Source: Salinicola halimionae
GTDB taxonomy: Bacteria; Pseudomonadota; Gammaproteobacteria; Pseudomonadales; Halomonadaceae
DNA: 64,000 bases
Direction: 5' to 3'
NCBI RefSeq assembly: GCF_003206065.1
Contig: NZ_PZJQ01000004.1
Location: 1,382,656 to 1,446,655 of the forward strand
Shown here: one piece after another, positions 10,518 to 18,768 of the stretch
How the letters are laid out: every line of letters starts with the position of its first letter
Position numbering within the stretch: position 1 is the first letter of the stretch
Notes under the pieces: model-generated
What the model was told of the DNA's origin: nothing
The model's database searches: none
Seen by the model: only the letters and a program-made list of their open reading frames with translations
Made by a program: the position numbers and the translations under genes

Positions 10518-10549
10518 AATGTCGACACTATTGGCAAAATGTCTACATT
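10518..10549 (-). promoter_or_regulatory. Twin operator-like repeats over the probable gcdH promoter
   Basis: AATGTCGACACT (10518-10529) and AATGTCTACATT (10538-10549) are near-palindromes sharing ATGTC-n-ACA, and their starts are exactly 20 bp apart. On the minus strand they overlay TAGACA and CATTAT hexamers 18 nt apart, a possible -35/-10 pair for gcdH. A dimeric repressor bound to both repeats would cover the promoter. The GlaR-like protein is the natural candidate. Confidence 0.5.
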
Positions 10550-12226
10550 TTACTCGCGCGACTTTTCGCACAGAGATGATTCCGAAGGTGTTGGTTTTTC
10601 CCCGGCCAGCTTTCGATGCGCGGCGTGCTGAGGATCTTCGTGCAGTAGTTGACGCGTCACGCCATTCGTCCAACCGAAACCATCCTGGAGCGGATATTCC
10701 CCACCGCCGCCGCCGGCCGCACCCGTCTGAGTTGGGGTCAATATATATTTCTCGACCAGTTTGCTTTCGCTCTCATAGAGATTGCCGACAGTCATCAGCC
10801 AACGATGGGCGATATCCCGCGCCAGGGTCATTTCGCCATTACGGGCGAGCCCACGCATCGCCAACCATTGCAGCGGTGCCCAGCCGTTGGGACGGTCCCA
10901 TTGTTGACCGCTGTGAACCTCAGTCGTGGCGATCCCTCCAGCGTCAAGCAGCCGTGCCCGGATCACATCGGCGATGCGGTGCGCCTGCTCGTGACTGGCA
11001 AGGCCGACATACAGCGGAGCCACTGTCGCTGCGCTCAATGCCGTGCGGAGCTCATCACGCTGCCAATCGAAATCGAAAAAAGCGCCAACGCGCTCGTTCC
11101 ACATCAGCCGGTTGATTGCGTCCCGGCGGGCGTCCATCTTCTGCTGGAAACGCTCGGCGGTCTCGGTATCTCCGCTCGCCACGCTCAATCGCGCAATCTG
11201 CGCTTCGAGCTTGAACATGAAACTGTTGAGATCGATAGGCAATAACGCGGTGGTGCGGATGCTCGACAGCTGCTGAACATCGTCGAGCCAACGCGAGCTG
11301 AAATCCCATCCCGAGGCGGCACCGGCGCGCAGGTCGCGATACACCTCTTGTGCCGGCCGTGTCGTCTGTTGCGCCGTTTGTACATCCTCGAGATAGGCTT
11401 CCTCCCGCGGCGTGTCGCGATCGTCCCAATAGCGATTGAGCAATGTGCCGTCGCTCAGGCGGACACAGTGACGGTGCGCTTCACCGCAACTCAGCGTCTC
11501 GGCACCCGCCATCCAATAGGCATATTCCTTCCGTAACTGCGGCAAGTAATCACGCGCATTCCTGACCCCGTGATGCTCGAATAGATCGATCATCAGCGCG
11601 AATACCGGCGGCTGTGAACGACTGAGGTAGTAGGTGCGGTTGCCATTGGGCACATGCCCGTAGGTGTCGATCAGATAGGCGAAATTGTCGCCCATGGCTC
11701 GCAGCAGATGTGGGCGGCCGCTCTCGGCAAGGCCGAGCATGGTGAAATACGAATCCCAGTAATATAGCTCGCCGAAGCGCCCACCCGGCACCACGTAGGC
11801 ATAGGGCAGCGGCAGCAGCGAGGAGTATTGGGGATGCTGATGTGGATGTCGCGTGAGCACGTCCCACAGGCCATCGATATGGACCACCAACGACTGATCT
11901 GGCGGCGAAACGTAATCGTTGGTCGGCACGTCCTCGTGAATGAAATGGTCGTGCACGAACGCGGCGAGGTCGAATCCCGATGTATCCTTACACGCGCGGT
12001 AGGCAGCAAGAATTGTCTCGGGTGACTGGCGCGGCACGCAGTCGACAAAGGTCTTGCTGTCAGCGAAAACTCGGCAACATTGCACGTCGACAAAAAGCTC
12101 TGCATAGCGCTCAGCGGGCGTCAGCGTATCGGCGGGTGCGACATGGGTAACCTGAGCCTGAGTATCGGCAGTGAAAGTAGCAAGATCATCCCTCACCTGA
12201 TCGCATGGCTGAGCGTTCGGCTTCAT
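10550..12226 (-). CDS. treF: Cytoplasmic trehalase (alpha,alpha-trehalose glucohydrolase)
   Basis: A 558-residue GH37 trehalase, which splits trehalose to two glucose. Both GH37 signatures are present: PGGRFGELYYWDSY at residues 147-160 and QQWDRPNGWAP at about 437-447, plus the C-terminal GGGGEYPLQDGFGWTNGV. There is no signal peptide, so it acts in the cytoplasm like TreF rather than periplasmic TreA. The frame is open 76 codons further upstream, but the ATG at 12226 has AGAGGAG 7 nt before it and gives the normal family length. It follows cydC after a 112-bp gap and may have its own promoter. In halophiles this enzyme would recycle trehalose held as a compatible solute. Confidence 0.95.
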   Translation of the reverse strand: MKPNAQPCDQVRDDLATFTADTQAQVTHVAPADTLTPAERYAELFVDVQCCRVFADSKTFVDCVPRQSPETILAAYRACKDTSGFDLAAFVHDHFIHEDVPTNDYVSPPDQSLVVHIDGLWDVLTRHPHQHPQYSSLLPLPYAYVVPGGRFGELYYWDSYFTMLGLAESGRPHLLRAMGDNFAYLIDTYGHVPNGNRTYYLSRSQPPVFALMIDLFEHHGVRNARDYLPQLRKEYAYWMAGAETLSCGEAHRHCVRLSDGTLLNRYWDDRDTPREEAYLEDVQTAQQTTRPAQEVYRDLRAGAASGWDFSSRWLDDVQQLSSIRTTALLPIDLNSFMFKLEAQIARLSVASGDTETAERFQQKMDARRDAINRLMWNERVGAFFDFDWQRDELRTALSAATVAPLYVGLASHEQAHRIADVIRARLLDAGGIATTEVHSGQQWDRPNGWAPLQWLAMRGLARNGEMTLARDIAHRWLMTVGNLYESESKLVEKYILTPTQTGAAGGGGGEYPLQDGFGWTNGVTRQLLHEDPQHAAHRKLAGEKPTPSESSLCEKSRE

Positions 12227-12338
12227 TCGATAGCTCCTCTGGATGACTCTCTCTGGACGGTTTTCTCTGGAGAGTTCAGCAGGCTCGATCGCCTGGTTGA
12301 TGCACTGAACGAGTCCATCTTGACGCCAGGCGACAGCA

Positions 12339-14027
12339 TCACACCAACTTACCACCGGAAACCCCAGGCACCAGCCGCCAGCAGTGATCGCAGACCGGCA
12401 GCGCTTGACGGTCATGCCCCAGCAGCAGCGCGGTACGGCCAGCCAGCCAGGCATCCAACGTTACCTTGAGCGCCGTTGCGGTGTCTGCGTCGAGACCGCT
12501 CAGTGGTTCATCGAGAATCACCAGCGGCGAGTTGCGCAGCATCACTCTTGCCAGGGCAACGCGCCTGGCCTGTCCGCCGGAGAGCTGGCGCCCCTGCTCG
12601 CCGACCCAGGTCGCCAATCCTTCCGGCAGCGTCTCCGCCCAGCTTTTGAGTTCGACCTGCGCAAGCACCTTCCATAGCTCGGCGTCACTCGCATCCGGAT
12701 CGCCCATGCGCAGGTTGGCAGCCAGCGTGTCATGAAACAGTTCGCTGCGCTGAGTGAGATAGCCAATTCTCGCTCTCAGTGAGTCAGGAGCAAGCCCGGC
12801 AAGATCCTGGTGATTGAATTCGACATGCCCGCCCTCGGGATCGAAGGCTCTGACCGCCAGTTGGGCCAGCGTCGACTTGCCGATGCCCGAGGCGCCGATG
12901 ATGCCGATGCGCTGGCCAGGATCGATGGAGAGATTGAGACCACTGAACACGACTTGTTCACCGTGGGCAACATCGACGTCCTGGTAGACCAGCGACGGCG
13001 CGGCCCCGCTCGAAATCAGTGGCTCGTCTTTCACGGACGTGCCGGTCATCGGTGTCTTCAATTCGGCCTGCGCGTTGAGCCGCTCGGCCGTTCTCACCGT
13101 CGCGCCCAGCTGCGTGAACGCCATCGGCAGATTGCCCAATCCTTCGCTCACCGCCAGGGTTCCCAGCGCCAGCATCACCATCACCGGGCCACTCACGTTC
13201 CCCTCGCGCAATGCCGTCAGCCCCAACAACAGCACCGCCAAGGTCGCCAGTTGAATACCCAGGGTCACAACGAGATTGCCCGTCGCGGTACGCCGGCCAA
13301 GTTGGCGCTGGTCCCCGAGTAGCGACTGTTCTTCCCGACGCCAGAGCTCGCGATGAGCCTCCAGTGCCTGATACGCGCTCAGCTCGGCAAGACCCTCGAC
13401 CTGCTCGATCGCCCGCACGCGTAGCCGTTCCTGGCGATCGACCCGACGATGGCTGGCTCGCCACCCCCACCAGGCACAGCCGGCCGTGGCGATCAGTCCC
13501 AGCGGCAGCAGGATGGCAAACAACATGAGCCCGGCGATAGGCAAAAAGACAGCAGCGAAGGCGGCAAAGGCCACGACACTGATCAGCGCTACCAGTGGTG
13601 GCGCCATCAGCCGTAGATAGAGGTTATCGAGGGTATCGATGTCCGCCGTCAGTCGGTTGAGCCACTGCGAGGCTCGAGCCCGCGACAACGTTCGCGCATC
13701 CAGGGAGACCAACCCCGCGAACACGCGGCCGCGAAGATCAGCCAACAGCCGTAATATCGTGTCGTGATTGTAGAGCCGCTCCAGATAGCGGCTGGCGGTC
13801 CGCGAGACCGCGAAGAAGCGAATGCCGCTTCCCGGCGTGAACACATCCAGATAACCGGAGGCGCTGAGGGCGGCGACCGCGGTCGCGGTAATGAACCAGC
13901 CGGAGAGCGACAGCAACCCCAACGCGCTGAGCAGCGTGGCCAGCATCAGCATTGCACCGAGCAATAGGCGCCCTCGACGCTCGGCCAGCACGCCAAGCCA
14001 GGGTCGCAGAGCCATCAGCGCCTTCAT
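12339..14027 (-). CDS. cydC: Thiol reductant ABC exporter subunit CydC
   Basis: A 562-residue half-transporter that pairs with CydD to export glutathione/cysteine to the periplasm, needed for assembly of bd-type oxidases. The N-terminal six-helix exporter domain (about 15-320) is followed by an ATPase domain with Walker A GASGIGKSTLAQ, signature LSGGQARRVALARVML and Walker B ILDEPLSGLD. The ATG overlaps the cydD stop (ATGA), and GGGAGG lies just upstream, so translation is coupled. It is the last gene of the cioAB-cydDC unit. Confidence 0.95.
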   Translation of the reverse strand: MKALMALRPWLGVLAERRGRLLLGAMLMLATLLSALGLLSLSGWFITATAVAALSASGYLDVFTPGSGIRFFAVSRTASRYLERLYNHDTILRLLADLRGRVFAGLVSLDARTLSRARASQWLNRLTADIDTLDNLYLRLMAPPLVALISVVAFAAFAAVFLPIAGLMLFAILLPLGLIATAGCAWWGWRASHRRVDRQERLRVRAIEQVEGLAELSAYQALEAHRELWRREEQSLLGDQRQLGRRTATGNLVVTLGIQLATLAVLLLGLTALREGNVSGPVMVMLALGTLAVSEGLGNLPMAFTQLGATVRTAERLNAQAELKTPMTGTSVKDEPLISSGAAPSLVYQDVDVAHGEQVVFSGLNLSIDPGQRIGIIGASGIGKSTLAQLAVRAFDPEGGHVEFNHQDLAGLAPDSLRARIGYLTQRSELFHDTLAANLRMGDPDASDAELWKVLAQVELKSWAETLPEGLATWVGEQGRQLSGGQARRVALARVMLRNSPLVILDEPLSGLDADTATALKVTLDAWLAGRTALLLGHDRQALPVCDHCWRLVPGVSGGKLV

Positions 14028-15889
14028 GAGTGCACCTCCCGGGACGAAATCGGACGTTCGACCCGCGACAGTCGCCCTGCTTCGATCGCGTAAACGCGGT
14101 CGGCCATCGCCATGATGGCCGGATGATGCGTGGCGATGATCAAGGTGCGTCCACTCGCCGCCAAACGCGTTAGCCCGGCAATCACGTCGCGTTCGGTCTC
14201 AGGGTCCAGCGCTGCCGTGGGCTCGTCCAGCAACACCAGCTTGGCCGGTGAGAGAAACACCCGCGCCAGCGCCAGACGCTGCCCTTCACCACCGGAAAGG
14301 CCGACGCCGCGCTCACCCAGCGGTGTATCGAGGCCCGCCGGTGCCGAAGCCAACCATTGGCCAAGCCCCGCCTGTCTCAATGCGCTTCGCAATTGTTCGT
14401 CGCTTGCGCACGGCGCGACCACCCGCAGGTTTTCGGCCAGCGTGCCCTGAATGATCAGCGGCCTCTGGTCGAGCCAGGCAATGGCGGGATATCGCTGTAC
14501 CTGCACCGCCCCCGCACTCGGCGCGATGAATCCGGCGATCATCTGCAACAGGCTGGATTTACCACTGCCGGAGGGGCCGATAAACGCGAGCACCTCACCT
14601 GCATCGACACGGATCGAGAGAGGCCCGAGGATTCGCTCGCGTCCGGCGTGACGAAGCTCGACGGTTACCAGGCGTACAGCCCCCGGGACAAGCTCGGCCA
14701 CATCGCTCTCCGCCTTATCGGGACGCTCGTCGTCGGCCACGACATTCGCCTCATCCGCGCCTGGATCGTCCACGTCTGGGTCGTCCACGTCCGGTTCGAG
14801 CAATGTGACCAGACCCTCGGCGGCGCCCAAGGCCGAGGCGCGATCGTGATAATGCTGCGACAGCGTACGTAGCGGCTGGAAGAACTCCGGCGCCAGCAAC
14901 AGAATGAACAGCCCGCTGAACAGATCGAGCTGCTCGGCCGGCCCGTATTGGATGTAGCCCAGTAGACCCAAACCGATGTAGATAGCAACGACGGCCACCG
15001 ATACCGCAGCGAAGAACTCGAGCACCGCCGATGACAGAAAAGCCACCCGCAGTGTCTTGAGGCTACGCCGACGATAGTCATGGGCGACCTCGCTGACTTC
15101 TTCGACGCTGCGCTCGGCCAGCCCGAAGAGCTGAAGTGTCGTGATGCCGCGCACACGATCGAGGAAATGCCCGGAGAGCCGAGTGACGGCCTGAAACTGT
15201 GCCTCGTTGAGGCGCTGGGCGCCCATCCCGATCAACGCCATGAACAGCGGAATCAACGGGGCCGCGATCAGCAGCCAGATCGCTGCCAGCCAGTTTAACC
15301 AGAACACAACGATGAGATAGATCAGAGGAATCAGCGCTGCCAGCACCATCTGGGGAAGAAAGCGCGAATAGTAGCCTTCAAGCGACTCGACCTGATCCAC
15401 CAACTGGCTGGCGAGACCCGCGCTATGACGCGAAGCCAGGCGTACCGGCCCCAACTGCTGCAAGCGTGCCAGCAACCGTGCCCGCACCTGCTGCTTGACC
15501 CGCAGGCCGCACTCTTGACCGCAAACTTCCTGCCCCCACTGCGCCAGAGAACGAACGACAATGGCGACCACGATCGTCACGATGCCGACACTCACCTCGC
15601 CGAGTGCCGCCTGGCTCGACACCGCTTGGTCGACGAGCCAGGCCAATGCGCCCATTTGGATCAACGTGGCAATACCCGCCAGCAAGCCGCAGCCGACGGC
15701 TCCGCGATACCAGGGCCGAATATCGCCCGCCTGCCGTTTCAACCACGTTCGAGAAGCACTCGAACGTGGCGAGCTCTGGCTTGAAGAGCTCTGGCTTGAA
15801 GAGCTCTGGCTTGAAGAGCTCTGGCTTGAAGAGCTCTGGCGTGAAGCACTCGTGCGTGATGCCTTCGGGAATCGCCTTGCGGCGCTCAA
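14024..15889 (-). CDS. cydD: Thiol reductant ABC exporter subunit CydD, with repeat-bearing N-terminus
   Basis: A 621-residue partner of CydC. The membrane domain (about 55-350) has the CydD-typical PLIPLFMALIGMGAQ and SGHFLDRVRGITTLQLFG. The ATPase has Walker A GPSGSGKSSLLQ, signature LSGGEGQRLALARVF and LLDEPTAALD. Two oddities stand out. The first 50 or so residues are an extension, absent from E. coli CydD, made largely of tandem QSSSS units coded by a 15-bp repeat. An acidic linker (DVDDPDVDDPGADE) separates the two domains. The only start fitting the frame is a TTG overlapping the cioB stop (TTGA), so translation must depend on coupling, unless it begins at a non-standard codon further in. 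Confidence 0.93.
   Translation of the reverse strand: MSAARRFPKASRTSASRQSSSSQSSSSQSSSSQSSSSQSSPRSSASRTWLKRQAGDIRPWYRGAVGCGLLAGIATLIQMGALAWLVDQAVSSQAALGEVSVGIVTIVVAIVVRSLAQWGQEVCGQECGLRVKQQVRARLLARLQQLGPVRLASRHSAGLASQLVDQVESLEGYYSRFLPQMVLAALIPLIYLIVVFWLNWLAAIWLLIAAPLIPLFMALIGMGAQRLNEAQFQAVTRLSGHFLDRVRGITTLQLFGLAERSVEEVSEVAHDYRRRSLKTLRVAFLSSAVLEFFAAVSVAVVAIYIGLGLLGYIQYGPAEQLDLFSGLFILLLAPEFFQPLRTLSQHYHDRASALGAAEGLVTLLEPDVDDPDVDDPGADEANVVADDERPDKAESDVAELVPGAVRLVTVELRHAGRERILGPLSIRVDAGEVLAFIGPSGSGKSSLLQMIAGFIAPSAGAVQVQRYPAIAWLDQRPLIIQGTLAENLRVVAPCASDEQLRSALRQAGLGQWLASAPAGLDTPLGERGVGLSGGEGQRLALARVFLSPAKLVLLDEPTAALDPETERDVIAGLTRLAASGRTLIIATHHPAIMAMADRVYAIEAGRLSRVERPISSREVHS
15772..15846. repeat. 15-bp tandem repeat, five units, within the cydD 5' end
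   Basis: The unit GAGCTCTGGCTTGAA (plus strand) occurs five times head to tail. The first four copies are identical, and the fifth has one change (CGTGAA for CTTGAA). In the cydD frame each unit encodes Q-S-S-S-S. The length is a multiple of three, so copy-number change by slippage would lengthen or shorten the N-terminal arm without a frameshift. Confidence 0.95.
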
Positions 15890-16887
15890 TGGTAGCCCTC
15901 ACCCACGCGAACCTTGCCGCGGAAGACCCAATAGGACCAGGCGGTATAGGTCAGTATGATCGGCACCACGAACAGCACCCCGATCAGGATGAAGAACTGG
16001 GATTCCGGCGCGGACGCGGCATCCCAGAGCGTGTAATCCGGCGGAATGACGTATGGCCAGCGGCTGACCAGCAGTCCCAGATAGGTAAAAATGAACAGGC
16101 CCAGCGTGAGCAGGAACGCCAGCCCTTCACGCCGGCGTCGGGTCGCCGCGTAAATCCCCACGGCACACAGCAGCGCGGCGAAAGGGAGCAGCCAGATCAC
16201 TTGCAGGTGATCGAACCAGCGCTCGAACACGCCCGGATCGATCCACGGCGTCCATAAACTGACGACGACGAATACCGCCAACACGGCGACCAGTAGCTTA
16301 GGAATCAAGCCCCGCGCCCATTCGCGCACATGACCTTCCGATTTCAGTACCAGCCAAGTGGCGCCCAGCAAGGAATAACCCACGACCAACCCGATGCCGG
16401 TGAGGACAGAAAACGGGGTCAGCCAGTCGAATGCGCCGCCGGTATAGACGCGATCAGCGGTCTCGAAACCCTGGATATAGGCACCCACCACGCAGCCCTG
16501 CGCAAATGCCGCGACGAACGAGCCACCAGCGAAGGCGGCATTCCACCAGCCGCGCGTTCGCTTGGACTTGAAGCGAAACTCGAACGCCACCCCGCGGAAG
16601 ATCAATCCTGCCAGCATCAGAAATACCCCCAGATAGAGCGCCGGCAGCAGGATGGTATAGACCAACGGGAAAGCCGCGATGAGTCCGGCACCGCCCAGCA
16701 CCAGCCACGTTTCGTTGCCGTCCCACACCGGTGCGACGGAGTTCATCATTACGTCGCGGGCGTCCTCGTCCGGGGCGAACGGAAACAGAATCCCCAACCC
16801 CAGGTCGAATCCGTCCATCAGTACATACATGATCACGCCGAAGGCGATGATGACGGCCCAGATCAGCGACAGATCGTACATTTCCAT
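15886..16887 (-). CDS. cioB: Cytochrome bd-type quinol oxidase subunit II (CioB/CydB)
   Basis: A 333-residue membrane subunit of the quinol oxidase, with about eight helices. It opens MEMYDLSLIWAVIIAFGVIMYVLMDGFDLG, the CydB opening with its conserved GFDLG, and has PVWDGNETWLVLGG. The size is near that of CioB of cyanide-insensitive oxidases (about 335) and shorter than E. coli CydB (379). The frame extends 37 codons upstream, but the ATG at 16887 has AGGAG 8 nt before it and lies 4 nt after cioA. Its stop overlaps the TTG start of cydD. Confidence 0.94.
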   Translation of the reverse strand: MEMYDLSLIWAVIIAFGVIMYVLMDGFDLGLGILFPFAPDEDARDVMMNSVAPVWDGNETWLVLGGAGLIAAFPLVYTILLPALYLGVFLMLAGLIFRGVAFEFRFKSKRTRGWWNAAFAGGSFVAAFAQGCVVGAYIQGFETADRVYTGGAFDWLTPFSVLTGIGLVVGYSLLGATWLVLKSEGHVREWARGLIPKLLVAVLAVFVVVSLWTPWIDPGVFERWFDHLQVIWLLPFAALLCAVGIYAATRRRREGLAFLLTLGLFIFTYLGLLVSRWPYVIPPDYTLWDAASAPESQFFILIGVLFVVPIILTYTAWSYWVFRGKVRVGEGYH

Positions 16888-16891
16888 GGGC

Positions 16892-18304
16892 TTAACTCCT
16901 GGATGAAGCGGTGGTGACATCGAACGGCACGTGGGTGGCGGACAGCGGTCGCATGGGGCGATCGGAGTCGTGGACCTCCTCGCCCTCGCCGAGTGCATCC
17001 AAACCCTGACGCACGACCTTGAACAAGTAGTAGACGCCGGCCCAGAAGATCACCGCGTAAACCGCGACGTAGCCGATGAGGGTCGCCAGCACCATGCCCC
17101 CGGTCAGCGAAGGCGTTACCGCATCGGCGTAGGAGAGCACGCCATAGACCAACCACGGCGAGCGACCGATTTCGGTCACGAACCAGCCCGCAGTGACCGC
17201 CAGGAAAGGCGAGATGCTCATGATCTGCAACACGTGCAGGAACCAACGCCGGGTGTATAGCTTTCCACCGCGACGCAGGACCAGTCCGGTCACGGCGCAA
17301 GCAATCATCAGCAACCCCAGTGCGACCATCACGCGGAAACTGTAGAAAACGATCCACACTGGCTGCTGCTGTTCGACGGGGATCTCCTTGAGTCCCGGCA
17401 CCACGCCGTCGACATCGTGACGCAGGATCAGACTCGCGCCGTTGGGGATACCGATCTCGACACGATTGGCCTGAAGATCGCGATCCGGCAGCGCAAACAG
17501 CAGCAACGGTACGTTGGACTGGGTCTCCCAGTTACCTTCCATGGCCGCGATTTTCATCGGCTGGTGTTCCAACGTATTGAGACCGTGCTCGTCGCCCACG
17601 AAAGCCTGCAGCGGCGCCAGAATCAGGAGTAGCCACATGGTCATGGAGAGCGCTCGTTTGTGCGCTTCCACATCACGCCGCCGCAGCAGGAACCAGGCAC
17701 TGACGCCGCAAACCACGAAGCCTCCCGTCAGAAACGCCGCCAGCGCCATGTGTGCGAAGCGATACGGGAAGGACGGGTTGAAAATGGCTTCCACCCAGGA
17801 CGTGACATGCACCACCCCCTCGCGGATTTCATAGCCCTGTGGCGTCTGCATCCAGCTGTTGGTCGCCAGAATCCAGAATGCCGAGATAAAGGTGCCTATC
17901 GCGACCATCAGCGCAGCGAAAAAATGCACCGATGGCGAAACACGATGGCGCCCGAACAACAGCACGCCGAGGAAGCCCGCCTCGAGGAAGAACGCAGTGA
18001 TAACCTCGTAACTCAACATGGGTCCGATGAAGTTCGAGGCGAATTGAGAGAAATTGCTCCAGTTGGTGCCGAACTGGAATGCCATGACGATGCCGGAAAC
18101 GACGCCCATGCCAAATACGACGGCAAAGATCTTGGTCCAGAAAAGCCCCAGACGGTCCCATACCGTATTGCCCGTGGCGACGAATAGCCCCTGTAGCAAG
18201 GCTACGTAGGACGCCAACCCGATCGTGAAAACCGGGAAGATGGCATGGAAGGTGACCACGAAAGCGAACTGCAATCGTGATAGCAGGATCGGATCTAATG
18301 CCAT
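16892..18304 (-). CDS. cioA: Cytochrome bd-type quinol oxidase subunit I (CioA/CydA)
   Basis: A 470-residue haem-bearing subunit that oxidises quinol and reduces O2 to water in the inner membrane. The N-terminal LSRLQFAFVVTFHAIFPVFTIGL carries the first haem-ligand His. FQFGTNWSNFSQFASNFIGP, FWILATNSWMQTPQG, the GDEHGLNTLEHQPMKIAAMEG segment and GRSPW follow. The Q-loop is short, and the sequence matches Pseudomonas CioA more than E. coli CydA, so this is the cyanide-insensitive type by family, with d-haem content not provable from sequence. GAGGAG 6 nt before the ATG at 18304 fixes the start. It heads the cioA-cioB-cydD-cydC operon. Confidence 0.94.
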   Translation of the reverse strand: MALDPILLSRLQFAFVVTFHAIFPVFTIGLASYVALLQGLFVATGNTVWDRLGLFWTKIFAVVFGMGVVSGIVMAFQFGTNWSNFSQFASNFIGPMLSYEVITAFFLEAGFLGVLLFGRHRVSPSVHFFAALMVAIGTFISAFWILATNSWMQTPQGYEIREGVVHVTSWVEAIFNPSFPYRFAHMALAAFLTGGFVVCGVSAWFLLRRRDVEAHKRALSMTMWLLLILAPLQAFVGDEHGLNTLEHQPMKIAAMEGNWETQSNVPLLLFALPDRDLQANRVEIGIPNGASLILRHDVDGVVPGLKEIPVEQQQPVWIVFYSFRVMVALGLLMIACAVTGLVLRRGGKLYTRRWFLHVLQIMSISPFLAVTAGWFVTEIGRSPWLVYGVLSYADAVTPSLTGGMVLATLIGYVAVYAVIFWAGVYYLFKVVRQGLDALGEGEEVHDSDRPMRPLSATHVPFDVTTASSRS

Positions 18305-18768
18305 GGCTAACTCCTCGCAAGCGTTCAGGGCAGCGGTTCCCTCATGCCCCGACGGCAGATGTTTCCTCGTTATGTGCCCGTCGATGGCCGTTGCAGCCAC
18401 CGACATCCGATATCATAGGGAACGCGCTACTGTCGGCCGCCGTGTCCCAATGTCGCACTCAAAAGTCGAGCGCTATTTTTCTCACCTCTAGACACCCTAG
18501 GCAATAGTATCGAAAGTCGCCAATGACGCGGGTTTTAGACAGGTTTACAGGCCTTTTAAAAAGCTTCTTCGGCGCACAGGGGCATTCATACCTGCGACAA
18601 TTTGCCAGCCTCAGCCAGGCTCCAATCTGTGTATTTCCCTCTTCCTGTTCCAAGATGTCCTCGTCAGCAAGGCTTTGGCCAAATAGTCATACAAAGCCAA
18701 ATCGCGTAAGGTCCTAATGGCTACCACGCTATGGGCTTACCCGATAACCCCTTTTCACGAGGCACTAA
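18305..18768. other. Intergenic control region between cioA and the MFS gene
   Basis: This 464-bp gap lies between two divergent units, so it must hold both promoters. I see no convincing gene: the short open frames here have no start signal or recognisable product. I found no clear FNR/ANR box (TTGAT-N4-ATCAA). Confidence 0.6.

Noticed and set aside
10457..10537. Longer gcdH start
   Set aside because: The extra 27 codons cover the promoter-like region and lack a ribosome site. AGGAG precedes the ATG at 10456.
12227..12454. Trehalase N-terminal extension overlapping cydC
   Set aside because: The upstream codons overlap cydC by over 100 bp and do not resemble trehalase. A strong AGAGGAG precedes the ATG at 12226.
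15423..15959. Overlapping open frames through the 15-bp repeat on both strands
   Set aside because: A repeat whose length is a multiple of three without stops is open in many frames. Only the cydD frame continues into a known domain.
18305..18768. FNR/ANR box for cioA
   Set aside because: I looked for TTGAT-N4-ATCAA in the cioA upstream region and found no convincing match.
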